In this document: positions 43,837-50,877 of the stretch, one piece after another
Numbering within the stretch: position 1 is the stretch's first letter
How the letters are laid out: every line of letters begins with the position of its first letter
NCBI RefSeq assembly: GCF_000271485.2
Contig: NZ_AKVN02000001.1
Coordinates: forward strand, 872,001-936,000
Origin: Pelosinus fermentans DSM 17108
GTDB lineage: Bacteria > Bacillota > Negativicutes > DSM-13327
DNA length: 64,000 bases
Reading direction: 5' to 3'
Made by a program: the position numbers and the translations under genes
The notes under the pieces: model-generated
What the model was told of the DNA's origin: nothing
Database searches by the model: none
What the model saw: only the letters and a program-made list of their open reading frames with translations

Positions 43837-43980
43837 ATGGATCAACTATTAACCTACACAGCCAATTTCGGATTTCCCATAGTGATCAGCCTTTACCTAC
43901 TAGTGCGCATCGAAGGGAAACTGGAAGAATTGACTGCCAGTATCAATGAACTATCCAAGACCATAGCAACAAAATTATAA
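43837..43980 (+). CDS. YvrJ family protein
   Basis: A 47-residue protein: MDQLLTYTANFGFPIVISLY then LLVRIEGKLEELTASINELS. One short membrane segment followed by an amphipathic helix is the YvrJ pattern. ATG 43837 has AAGGAGG upstream. Fourth gene of the sigma/DUF1659/DUF2922 unit, separated from it by two repeats. Function unknown. Confidence 0.8.
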   Translation: MDQLLTYTANFGFPIVISLYLLVRIEGKLEELTASINELSKTIATKL

Positions 43981-43985
43981 AGTGA

Positions 43986-44028
43986 AATGCCCTCCAGCAC
44001 ATCGATTCGATGCGCTGGAGGGCATTTT
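43986..44028 (+). terminator. Rho-independent terminator after yvrJ
   Basis: AATGCCCTCCAGC and GCTGGAGGGCATT pair perfectly, with a GCATCGA/TCGATGC-like inner stem, then TTTCG. Confidence 0.85.
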
Positions 44029-44062
44029 CGTGCAATATAACGAACCGCGTTTCATTTCCCTC

Positions 44063-44104
44063 CATTCCCCTCTGGAGAGGGGTGCCCAAAGGGCGGGGTG
44101 TGTC
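44063..44104 (-). repeat. Double-hairpin CCCCTC repeat, copy G (inverted)
   Basis: Read on the minus strand: CACACCCCGCCCTTTGGGC, ACCCCTCTccAGAGGGG, AATGG. Variable stem GCCC-ttt-GGGC. It lies at the 3' end of the TSCPD gene. Confidence 0.85.
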
Positions 44105-44108
44105 GTTC

Positions 44109-44357
44109 CTACTTATTTTTCATCTGTTCTAATATTGCATTTACCAATTGATCCGTACAGGAAGTCGACTTTTGTCCGCAGGTAATGCCTTTTAGTTTCT
44201 TGATAACCTCTTCAGCGGGCATGCCCTCCACTAATACACTTATAGCCTGCAGATTTCCAGGACATCCGCCATTAAATCGTACATTGGTTACAATTCCATC
44301 TTTCAATTCGAAATCTATCTCTTTGGCACATACGCCAGCTGTATTATAAGTAGTCAT
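44109..44357 (-). CDS. TSCPD domain-containing protein (TIGR03905 type)
   Basis: An 82-residue protein: YNTAGVCAKEIDFELKDG, VRFNGGCPGNLQAISVLVEG and CGQKSTSCTDQLVNAI. The TSCxDQL and GGCPGN motifs match the small stand-alone form of the domain found at the end of some ribonucleotide reductases. Cysteines may bind metal. Function unknown. Confidence 0.8.
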   Translation of the reverse strand: MTTYNTAGVCAKEIDFELKDGIVTNVRFNGGCPGNLQAISVLVEGMPAEEVIKKLKGITCGQKSTSCTDQLVNAILEQMKNK

Positions 44358-44533
44358 ATTAAAAACCCCTTTATATTTTCTTTGCTGTACATTCCTCTAA
44401 GATACACTGAATTTCAATAGCTGTCTAGCCCTGCTATCGTACAATATCTGGTTATTTTCCTCCCTTGGCAGGATTTAGGCAAAAATCTGCGAATAAAAAA
44501 GTAATTGAGATTATTTTAAAGTGGAGTAATGCT

Positions 44534-46690
44534 GTGGAACATTTAGAAGGTACCGTAGAAAATATAATATTTCATAATACTGATAATGGTTTTGTTGTGT
44601 TTAAGCTAAAACCAGCCAATGAGAATGGCACTGTCGCTGTAGTCGGCAACATGCTGGTGCCTTTAGTGGGTGAACAGCTGGAGCTGACAGGAGAGTGGGC
44701 GGAGCATGCCCGTTTTGGTCGTCAATTTAAAGCAGCGAGCTTTAAAAAAGTCGCACCTGCCAGTGTGAAAGGCATCGAACGTTTTTTGGCCTCAGGTGCT
44801 ATTAAAGGGATCGGTCCAGCCATGGCGGCACGTTTAGTAAAGCAATTCGGCTTAGATACGTTGAAAATCATCGAAGAAAAGCCCAAGCGCCTGCAAGAAA
44901 TAGAAGGAATCGGCAAAAAGAAAGCTGAGGCGATTCATGATGCCTACTCCCAGCAATCGGAAATGCATGAAGTCATGTTATTCTTAGAAATGAATGGAGT
45001 AACAGGCGCCTATGCAGGCAAGATTTTTACTCAGTACGGATTTTTGGCAATTAGTGTATTACAAGAAAACCCCTATCGATTAGCGCAAGAAGTGCAAGGC
45101 ATAGGTTTTCGTACGGCAGATCAAATTGCCATGTCTTTGGGCTTAGAACGCAATCATGAGGAACGGATTACTGCAGGGATTGATTTTGCCTTGCTGCAGA
45201 TTTCCCAAGCTGGTCATTGCTGTGTACCAGAAGAAACTCTGGTACAGGAAGCTGCCAAGTTACTGCTGGTTGATCCCGTAGATGTAGCCAGGCATGTATC
45301 CTTATTAATTCAAGAGAGCCGATTATGTGTAGAAGATTTTCATGGGATGACTCTAATCTATCCCCGCCATTTATACTATGCGGAAAAAAGGGTAGCGGAG
45401 CGATTATTGCGTTTAAAAGATCGAGCCAAACAAGCCCCTGATGAAGATTTACCGGCTATTGTTGACAGCTGGGAGAAGCAATCAGGAATCACCTTGGCAG
45501 ATGCCCAGCGTGAAGCAGTATTATCATCGTTGCTGCATGGTGTTTTAGTCTTAACGGGTGGACCTGGTACAGGTAAAACTACCGTTGTACGGGGTATGCT
45601 GGATGTTTTAGAAAATCAGGGTTTTAAGCTGCTCTTGGGGGCACCTACCGGTCGGGCTGCAAAACGCTTAAGTGAGGCTACGGACCGGGAAGCAATGACC
45701 GTTCACCGGCTGTTGGAATCCACGGGGGGAGTTGAGGGAGCACCTTTATTCATGCGCAATGAGAATGAACCATTAGATGCAGAAGTAGTCATCATTGATG
45801 AAGTTTCCATGATGGATATTTCACTGATGAATTCGTTTCTTCAAGCGATACCAGATGGCTGCCGTGTCATCTTGGTAGGTGACGTAGACCAGCTGCCCGC
45901 AGTTGGTCCCGGATCGGTGCTGAAAGACATTATCCGCTCAACAACTGTGCCTGTGGTACGTTTGACAGAGGTCTTCCGCCAGGCTGGTGAAAGTATGATC
46001 GTTATGAATGCCCATCAGATTAACCGAGGGATGCTGCCTGACTTTAAAAGCAGCAAGGACTTTCAATTTCTTGAGATCAATGATAGCGATGCTGTTGCCG
46101 ATGCTATTGTAGACTTGTGTCATGAGCAGCTTCCAAAAGAAGGTTTTAATGTTTCCTATGATGTACAAGTATTGGCGCCCATGCATCGATTGGTGTGCGG
46201 TGTGGAGAATTTAAATAAGCTGCTCCAGCAAGCACTAAACCCAGAGAGAGAAGGAAAAGCATCGATCTCTGGTGCCAATCAGGTATTGCGGGAAGGCGAT
46301 AAAATTATGCAGATGAAAAATAATTATACCAAAGGGGTATATAACGGGGATATTGGTTTCATTACAGGTATTCAAAACGGCAGAGTAGCCGTTCGTTATC
46401 CAGAGCAGAATGTGATCTATGAACGGGGAGAGATTGATGAACTGCATCTTGCCTATGCCATGAGTGTACACAAAAGCCAGGGCAGCGAATATCCTGTAGT
46501 CATTATGCCCCTGATTTCAGGACATCATATTATGCTGCAGCGCAATTTGCTGTATACTGCTGTAACAAGAGCAAAAGAAAGAGTGGTCCTCCTAGGCAGC
46601 AAAGCTGCCCTCAACACTGCCCTATCCAACGATCGGACCAAAAAGCGCTATTCCCTCCTGGCAGAACGCCTGCGGGGAGAAGAATTGTAA
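44534..46690 (+). CDS. recD2: RecD2-type ATP-dependent DNA helicase
   Basis: A 718-residue SF1B helicase. The N-terminal domain has LEGTVENIIFHNTDNGFVVF, then helix-hairpin-helix repeats (IKGIGPAMAARLVKQFG, LQEIEGIGKKKAEAI). The motor has Walker A GGPGTGKTT, Walker B VVIIDEVSMMD, and the C-terminal YAMSVHKSQGSEYPVV and YTAVTRAKERV motifs. GTG 44534 follows GTGGAG and matches the usual N-terminus; a longer frame starts at TTG 44465. It unwinds 5'-3' and acts in DNA repair without RecB/RecC. Confidence 0.93.
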   Translation: MEHLEGTVENIIFHNTDNGFVVFKLKPANENGTVAVVGNMLVPLVGEQLELTGEWAEHARFGRQFKAASFKKVAPASVKGIERFLASGAIKGIGPAMAARLVKQFGLDTLKIIEEKPKRLQEIEGIGKKKAEAIHDAYSQQSEMHEVMLFLEMNGVTGAYAGKIFTQYGFLAISVLQENPYRLAQEVQGIGFRTADQIAMSLGLERNHEERITAGIDFALLQISQAGHCCVPEETLVQEAAKLLLVDPVDVARHVSLLIQESRLCVEDFHGMTLIYPRHLYYAEKRVAERLLRLKDRAKQAPDEDLPAIVDSWEKQSGITLADAQREAVLSSLLHGVLVLTGGPGTGKTTVVRGMLDVLENQGFKLLLGAPTGRAAKRLSEATDREAMTVHRLLESTGGVEGAPLFMRNENEPLDAEVVIIDEVSMMDISLMNSFLQAIPDGCRVILVGDVDQLPAVGPGSVLKDIIRSTTVPVVRLTEVFRQAGESMIVMNAHQINRGMLPDFKSSKDFQFLEINDSDAVADAIVDLCHEQLPKEGFNVSYDVQVLAPMHRLVCGVENLNKLLQQALNPEREGKASISGANQVLREGDKIMQMKNNYTKGVYNGDIGFITGIQNGRVAVRYPEQNVIYERGEIDELHLAYAMSVHKSQGSEYPVVIMPLISGHHIMLQRNLLYTAVTRAKERVVLLGSKAALNTALSNDRTKKRYSLLAERLRGEEL

Positions 46691-46712
46691 TGTTGCCTGC
46701 GAGAGAGTGACG

Positions 46713-46752
46713 ACACACCCCGCCTGCGGGCACCCCTCTCTAGAGGGGAATA
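46713..46752 (+). repeat. Double-hairpin CCCCTC repeat, copy H (left arm of pair 1)
   Basis: CACACCCCGCCTGCGGGC, ACCCCTCTctAGAGGGG, AATAGTTTTTAA. It faces copy I in inverted orientation 77 bp away. Confidence 0.85.
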
Positions 46753-46829
46753 GTTTTTAATCACCTTCTTAAAGAATGGATCAGTGAAACACTAAATGCA
46801 CACAATCCATCAGAAATGGGCTTTTTAAA

Positions 46830-46872
46830 ATCCCCTCTAGAGAGGGGTGGCGCGCAAGCGACGGGGTGTGTT
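46830..46872 (-). repeat. Double-hairpin CCCCTC repeat, copy I (right arm of pair 1)
   Basis: Minus strand: CACACCCCGTCGCTTGCGCG, CCACCCCTCTctAGAGGGG, ATTTTAAAAA. Variable stem CGC-tt-GCG. It lies 42 bp before the DUF559 gene. Confidence 0.85.
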
Positions 46873-46914
46873 CGTCGTTTCTTGCAAGTAAAAAGTATAA
46901 GGGGATGAAATGTT

Positions 46915-47322
46915 TTGTCTAAAGAAAAGATCATTTCATACAATCCTAAACTAAAGGAGCTAGCAAAACAGCTTCGTCAAAATAGTACTTTATCCGAGAT
47001 ATTACTTTGGCAGCAACTGAAAGGCAAACAAATAATGAATTATAGCTTTCACCGCCAAAAACCAATTCAAAATTATATTGTTGACCTCTTTTGCCATGAA
47101 TTAATGCTAGCAATTGAGATAGATGGAGTTACCCATAATGAGAAGATTGCCTATGATATACAACGACAAGAAAGGCTGGAGTCATTAGGAATTCATTTCT
47201 TAAGGTTTCATGATAGTGATGTAAAGAAAAATTTAGCAGGTGTAGTAGAAGCTATTAAAATGTGGATTTGTATGCATGAGGGAGATAACGGACACACCCC
47301 GCCTGCGGGCACCCCTCTCTAA
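46915..47322 (+). CDS. DUF559 (VSR/PD-(D/E)XK-like) endonuclease, C-terminus encoded by a repeat
   Basis: A 135-residue protein of the DUF559 endonuclease family. YNPKLKELAKQLRQNSTLSE then LLWQQLKGKQIMNYSFHRQ, ENYIVDLFCHELMLAIEIDG-like core (QNYIVDLFCHELMLAIEIDG) and LRFHDSDVKKNL are all family landmarks; D in IVDLF, E-x-D in AIEIDG and the preceding His/Arg are candidate metal-site residues. TTG start 46915, GGGG 10 nt upstream. The last dozen residues (GHTPPAGTPL) and the stop codon come from repeat copy J. The gene is bracketed by two inverted repeat pairs. Confidence 0.85.
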   Translation: MSKEKIISYNPKLKELAKQLRQNSTLSEILLWQQLKGKQIMNYSFHRQKPIQNYIVDLFCHELMLAIEIDGVTHNEKIAYDIQRQERLESLGIHFLRFHDSDVKKNLAGVVEAIKMWICMHEGDNGHTPPAGTPL

Positions 47323-47331
47323 GAGGGGAAT
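47291..47331 (+). repeat. Double-hairpin CCCCTC repeat, copy J (left arm of pair 2)
   Basis: ACACACCCCGCCTGCGGGC, ACCCCTCTctaAGAGGGG, AATAGTTTTTAA. It overlaps the 3' end of the DUF559 gene and supplies its TAA. Its downstream flank is identical to that of copy H. Confidence 0.88.
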
Positions 47332-47342
47332 AGTTTTTAAAA

Positions 47343-47386
47343 ATCCCCTCTAGAGAGGGGTGGCGCGCAGCGACGGGGTGTGTTCG
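47343..47386 (-). repeat. Double-hairpin CCCCTC repeat, copy K (right arm of pair 2)
   Basis: Minus strand: ACACACCCCGTCGCTGCGCG, CCACCCCTCTctAGAGGGG, ATTTTTAAAA. It faces copy J with only 11 bp between them. Confidence 0.88.
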
Positions 47387-47421
47387 TCGTACCCATGATT
47401 GCATAAGGAGGTTGCATTGGT

Positions 47422-48084
47422 GTGATTAGCAGCTATTGGAAGACCTTTTTGAATATCCTCTATCCTCCAAAGTGTCCTTATTGCAAAACCTTAGTGCAGG
47501 AACATGGAGCATGGTGCCAGGTCTGCTTATCCGCTATTTTGGCGGTTCGAGAAATTAATGTTCTGGAGCATCGGCTAAAATCCTTAGACTCCTGTCGCGT
47601 GGTATGCGAATATACAGGAGGCCTAAAGCGGATTATTCACGATATGAAATTTCGTCAACAAAAGAAATATGGGGTTCATCTCAATTGGCTAGTAACCAAC
47701 AGTAAACTGGCACATACATTTTCAATGATTGAGTATGTAATCCCTGTACCATTACATGCCGACCGTCTGCGGGAGAGGAGCTACAATCAGACAGAGGTTA
47801 TCTTTAAGGAATGGTCAAAAAAAGAAAAATTACAGTGGATGCCAGAACTGTTAGTACGTAACAGGCATACCATTCCTCAATGGGAGCTGACTCTAGCAAA
47901 GCGAAAGGAAAATATAAAGGGCGCGTTTATCGTTACGCGCCCTGAATTAGTGAAGGATAAACATATATTGTTGGTAGATGACATCATAACCACCGGCATT
48001 ACTCTGGATGAATGTGCCAAGGTCTTAAAAAAATCCAAAGCAGCATCTGTCCATGGGCTTGCCATAGCCAGTGGAGCAAGATAG
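47422..48084 (+). CDS. comFC: ComFC-type phosphoribosyltransferase
   Basis: A 220-residue ComF-family protein. An N-terminal zinc finger, PPKCPYCKTLVQEHGAWCQVC, and C-terminal PRPP motif LLVDDIITTG are diagnostic; the central part has PVPLHADRLRERSYNQTEV. GTG 47422 follows AAGGAGG. Members take part in DNA uptake in competent bacteria and occur widely in non-competent ones. No other com gene is adjacent; it sits between repeat pairs. Confidence 0.92.
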   Translation: MISSYWKTFLNILYPPKCPYCKTLVQEHGAWCQVCLSAILAVREINVLEHRLKSLDSCRVVCEYTGGLKRIIHDMKFRQQKKYGVHLNWLVTNSKLAHTFSMIEYVIPVPLHADRLRERSYNQTEVIFKEWSKKEKLQWMPELLVRNRHTIPQWELTLAKRKENIKGAFIVTRPELVKDKHILLVDDIITTGITLDECAKVLKKSKAASVHGLAIASGAR

Positions 48085-48091
48085 AAGGAAC

Positions 48092-48132
48092 GAACACACC
48101 CCGCCCGCGGGCACCCCTCTTTAGAGGGGAAT
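48092..48132 (+). repeat. Double-hairpin CCCCTC repeat, copy L (left arm of pair 3)
   Basis: GAACACACCCCGCCCGCGGG, CACCCCTCTttAGAGGGG, AATTAAG. Variable stem GCCC-gc-GGGC. It begins just after the comFC stop. A diverged fragment (GCGGGCACTTCTC..AAAAGGGAA) lies at 48159-48183 between L and M. Confidence 0.85.
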
Positions 48133-48191
48133 TAAGAGATCGCCTTCTTTCTTGCTTCTGCGGGCACTTCTCTTTAAAAGGGAAACCAAAA

Positions 48192-48234
48192 ATCCCCTCT
48201 AGAGAGGGGTGGCGCGAAGCGACGGGGTGTGTTC
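48192..48234 (-). repeat. Double-hairpin CCCCTC repeat, copy M (right arm of pair 3)
   Basis: Minus strand: CACACCCCGTCGCTTCGCGC, CACCCCTCTctAGAGGGG, ATTTTTGG. It ends at the stop of the HD-GYP gene. Confidence 0.85.
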
Positions 48235-48865
48235 ATCCCAATGATTCAATAAACGCCTTCACAATGTCAGGATCAAAAGCCGTACCTGACATATTCTGCA
48301 GTTCACGGACGGCTTCTTCTTTGGTTTTCTTCCAATGCTCTGTGCAGGGGTTGATAAAGCGATCGTAGTAATTGACTACGGAAATGATGCGGGCTCCCAG
48401 AGGAATATTGACTCCCTTTAACCGTTTTGGGTAGCCTTTTCCATCCCAACGTTCATGATGATAACGAATGTAGGGAATGTGCTCCTGACATTGGGAAATA
48501 TTCTCCAGCATAGCGCTGCCCGCATTACAATGGTTCTTAAATACCGTCATCTCACGGGTAGAGAGATAGGGAACCTTTGCTAAGACTGCATTAGGAACGG
48601 TAAGATGACCAATATCGTACAGCAAAGCAGCCAGGCGTATGCGTTCAATTTCCTCTCGGGGAAGACGCATCTTGGCAGCAACGCTGACGGCGTAATTTGC
48701 TACCTGCTGGCTGTGTAAATATAAATTTGCATTTTTGAGTTGAATAAGCTGCATTAGACTGGCGATGACGCTATCGAAGGTGTCATCGCCAGAATAAAAT
48801 TCAGGACCTTGCATAAGCGTTAACATAACCACGGCAAACTGCCTTTCATTTTTAAAAGTATACAA
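48233..48865 (-). CDS. HD-GYP domain protein with a degenerate HD motif
   Basis: A 210-residue single-domain protein. The signature HHERWDGKGYPKRL and LGARIISVVNYYDRF mark an HD-GYP fold (usually a cyclic-di-GMP phosphodiesterase). The HD pair reads YDIGHL instead of HDIGK, and the late DxxDA motif reads NYYDRF, so several metal ligands are missing. It is probably catalytically weak or a c-di-GMP or protein-binding domain. The TTG start is uncertain; no clear SD. Its stop touches repeat copy M. Confidence 0.8.
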   Translation of the reverse strand: MYTFKNERQFAVVMLTLMQGPEFYSGDDTFDSVIASLMQLIQLKNANLYLHSQQVANYAVSVAAKMRLPREEIERIRLAALLYDIGHLTVPNAVLAKVPYLSTREMTVFKNHCNAGSAMLENISQCQEHIPYIRYHHERWDGKGYPKRLKGVNIPLGARIISVVNYYDRFINPCTEHWKKTKEEAVRELQNMSGTAFDPDIVKAFIESLG

Positions 48866-48972
48866 ATTATATTCTATGTTTGACTAAAAAACAACAAAAT
48901 CCTGCTGATAAATTTAAAAAATATAAAATAAAACAAAGAAATTAAGATTTGATAGAATTCGTTCGAAATTAT

Positions 48973-48981
48973 TGTTATAAT
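48973..48981 (+). promoter_or_regulatory. Promoter of the flagellar late-gene cluster (extended -10)
   Basis: TGTTATAAT lies 48 bp before the yvyF-like ATG, an extended -10 for sigma A; no good -35 at 17 bp. A weaker sigma-28-like alternative is TAAA at 48929-48932, 15 bp, TTTGATAG at 48948-48955. Confidence 0.45.
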
Positions 48982-49029
48982 GGAATCATAATTTTCTGAT
49001 TAAATCGCTTTTTTAATAGGAGGCCTATA

Positions 49030-49431
49030 ATGGGTATTAAGAATTGTCCAGAATGTGGTAAATTGTATATGGAAAATCCCAGTGGTCTATGTCCGGAATG
49101 TTATGCTCATGAAGAAGTATATGAGCATCAGATTGGTGAATATTTGCGTGAACATGGCAAAGCATCTGTTGAAAAAATTCATGAGGAGACAGGCGTTAAG
49201 GAAAAAATCATATTGCGTATGATAAAAAGTGGTCGATTATTGGTGGATGGCGTCAGCCTGATCAGCTATCCGTGTGATATGTGCGGAGTGCCTATTTATG
49301 AAGGCCGCATCTGTGCAAAATGCGGCAGCAGCTTTTCAAAACAAGTCAAAGAAGTCTGGCGGGATAAGGAAAACTATGGCAGCCAGCGTGAGGGACTTCG
49401 GATGTACAGTAAGGATGATTTTAAGAAATAA
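49030..49431 (+). CDS. yvyF: Flagellar operon protein, YvyF-like (TIGR03826)
   Basis: A 133-residue zinc-binding protein with two CxxC zinc fingers (NCPECGKLYMENPSGLCPECY and YPCDMCGVPIYEGRICAKCG), and a central helix-turn-helix (ASVEKIHEETGVKEKIILRMI). It is the usual first gene of the flgM-flgN-flgK cluster in Firmicutes. SD AGGAGG. Molecular role unknown. Confidence 0.85.
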   Translation: MGIKNCPECGKLYMENPSGLCPECYAHEEVYEHQIGEYLREHGKASVEKIHEETGVKEKIILRMIKSGRLLVDGVSLISYPCDMCGVPIYEGRICAKCGSSFSKQVKEVWRDKENYGSQREGLRMYSKDDFKK

Positions 49432-49456
49432 TAACAAAAATATAAAAAAACTTTAT

Positions 49457-49486
49457 GGCAGGGATTAATGTCCCGGCCATTTTTGT
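49457..49486 (+). terminator. Hairpin between yvyF and flgM
   Basis: GGCAGGGATTA and ATGTCCCGGCC form a short imperfect stem, followed by ATTTTTG. It may partly separate yvyF from flgM. Confidence 0.45.
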
Positions 49487-49537
49487 CGATACTATTAGTG
49501 AAGGATTTTTTTGTGTAGATTGTGAGGTGGAAATAAG

Positions 49538-49837
49538 ATGATTATTTCAAACAAACAAATTCAAAGTGTGATGAAGGTATATAGTGAACAAAATAATGCG
49601 GGGAAAAATACAAAGACCGAGAAAACACAGCCTGCTAAAGGAAAAGATCAAGTGATATTATCATCAGGAGTACAGGAATTTGGTCAGGTGCTGCAGCGTG
49701 CGATTACTCTATCTGATGTAAGGCCAGAGAGGGTACAAGAGTTGTCAAAAAAAATTCAAGATGGTACGTATCAGGTGGACGCAAAGGACATTGCGGATAA
49801 AATGATTGGACGCATACTTGTAGATGATCTGCTGTAA
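49538..49837 (+). CDS. flgM: Anti-sigma-28 factor FlgM
   Basis: A 99-residue protein. The C-terminal half, RPERVQELSKKIQDGTYQVD then KDIADKMIGRILVDDLL, is the FlgM domain that holds sigma-28 inactive until the hook is complete. The N-terminal half is polar and disordered, as usual. It is followed directly by two FlgN-type genes. Confidence 0.92.
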   Translation: MIISNKQIQSVMKVYSEQNNAGKNTKTEKTQPAKGKDQVILSSGVQEFGQVLQRAITLSDVRPERVQELSKKIQDGTYQVDAKDIADKMIGRILVDDLL

Positions 49838-49848
49838 AGGAGAATATA

Positions 49849-50346
49849 GTGAAGGATAAATGGGGAAGACTTACTGCTGTTCTTGAGAAAATGCTTATAG
49901 TGTACCAGGCGATATTCGAATTAAGCCTTCAAAAACGCGAAGTGCTGGTGCAAAGTAATGTACCTGGTTTAGAAACGATTATGATACAGGAAGAAAATGT
50001 ATGCTTTGAAGTAACGAGGCTTGACAAAATACGTAAAAGTATTATTAAAGAGCTTGCAGCTATATATGGTATTACAGATCCGAAGATCACGTTGTCACAA
50101 CTTGTTCAAGTGGCTGATCAAGAGGATATAGGGAATGTTAAAAATGTTGAACAAGAGCTTACCACTATTATTTTAAAAATCTCTGAAGTGAATAACGTAA
50201 ATAAACAACTTGTTGAACAAGGGTTGTTGATTGTAAATTATAGCCTCAATTTGTTGGCTCAAAGTACTGTTGGTCCTACCTATCATCCCAATGAAAAGGC
50301 TTCCTTTGCTCCCCCGAATAAGTCTTTATTTGACAGTAAAGCATAG
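49849..50346 (+). CDS. flgN: FlgN family export chaperone, copy 1
   Basis: A 165-residue helical protein: LTAVLEKMLIVYQAIFELS and LQKREVLVQSNVPGLETI are the FlgN pattern; the C-terminal tail is flexible. GTG start, SD GGAG. FlgN keeps the hook-associated proteins FlgK and FlgL in an export-ready state, and both lie just downstream. Confidence 0.8.
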   Translation: MKDKWGRLTAVLEKMLIVYQAIFELSLQKREVLVQSNVPGLETIMIQEENVCFEVTRLDKIRKSIIKELAAIYGITDPKITLSQLVQVADQEDIGNVKNVEQELTTIILKISEVNNVNKQLVEQGLLIVNYSLNLLAQSTVGPTYHPNEKASFAPPNKSLFDSKA

Positions 50347-50377
50347 CAAGCATAATGAAAAAGAAAGGCTGACGGTT

Positions 50378-50863
50378 ATGATATTGCAAGAAAAATATGA
50401 ATTGGTTGATGAGTTATTCGAGATAGTAGAACAACTAGTTGTGATTTATACTAGTTTGAAGGTTTCAAATGGTGATAAACAGCGTGTACTAGCAGCAGGG
50501 AATCTTGCTGATTTACAGATGATTGCTCAACAGGAAGAGAAAATAGCATCTATCATTGCAGCTTTAGAAGAACGCAGGATCACATTGCAAGGTATGATTG
50601 ATCATTCTCATACTTCTTTCAATCAGCTAATTGCCTTGCTGGAAGAACCAAGAAGGAGTCGCGGGATTGCTGTATCTCAAGAATTGCGACAGCTAGTAAA
50701 AGAAATGAACATAATGCAAGAGGCGAATTCCATCGTATTGCACAACTTTTTAAAATTAGAAAACCATAAGCGAAATGTTCTTTTCAAAGTGAGTACAGTA
50801 CCGGAATATGGCGGTAACAATAGCTTTGGAAGTAATCATAGCATTTTTAATAAAATTGTTTAG
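50378..50863 (+). CDS. FlgN family protein, copy 2
   Basis: A 161-residue helical protein with the same N-terminal layout as the preceding gene (YELVDELFEIVEQLVVIY, then AAGNLADLQMIAQQEEKI). ATG 50378 is chosen because the longer frame overlaps copy 1. Two FlgN-like genes suggest that FlgK and FlgL may each have a dedicated chaperone. Confidence 0.75.
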   Translation: MILQEKYELVDELFEIVEQLVVIYTSLKVSNGDKQRVLAAGNLADLQMIAQQEEKIASIIAALEERRITLQGMIDHSHTSFNQLIALLEEPRRSRGIAVSQELRQLVKEMNIMQEANSIVLHNFLKLENHKRNVLFKVSTVPEYGGNNSFGSNHSIFNKIV

Positions 50864-50877
50864 ATAGGAGAATGAGG

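Noticed and set aside
46713-48234. CGAACACAC within the repeats as LexA half-sites
   Set aside because: The second half GTTCG is missing at the right spacing. Only 38429-38442 has the full palindrome.
48012-48368. 118-codon frame overlapping the comFC end
   Set aside because: It crosses repeats L and M and lies opposite the HD-GYP gene.
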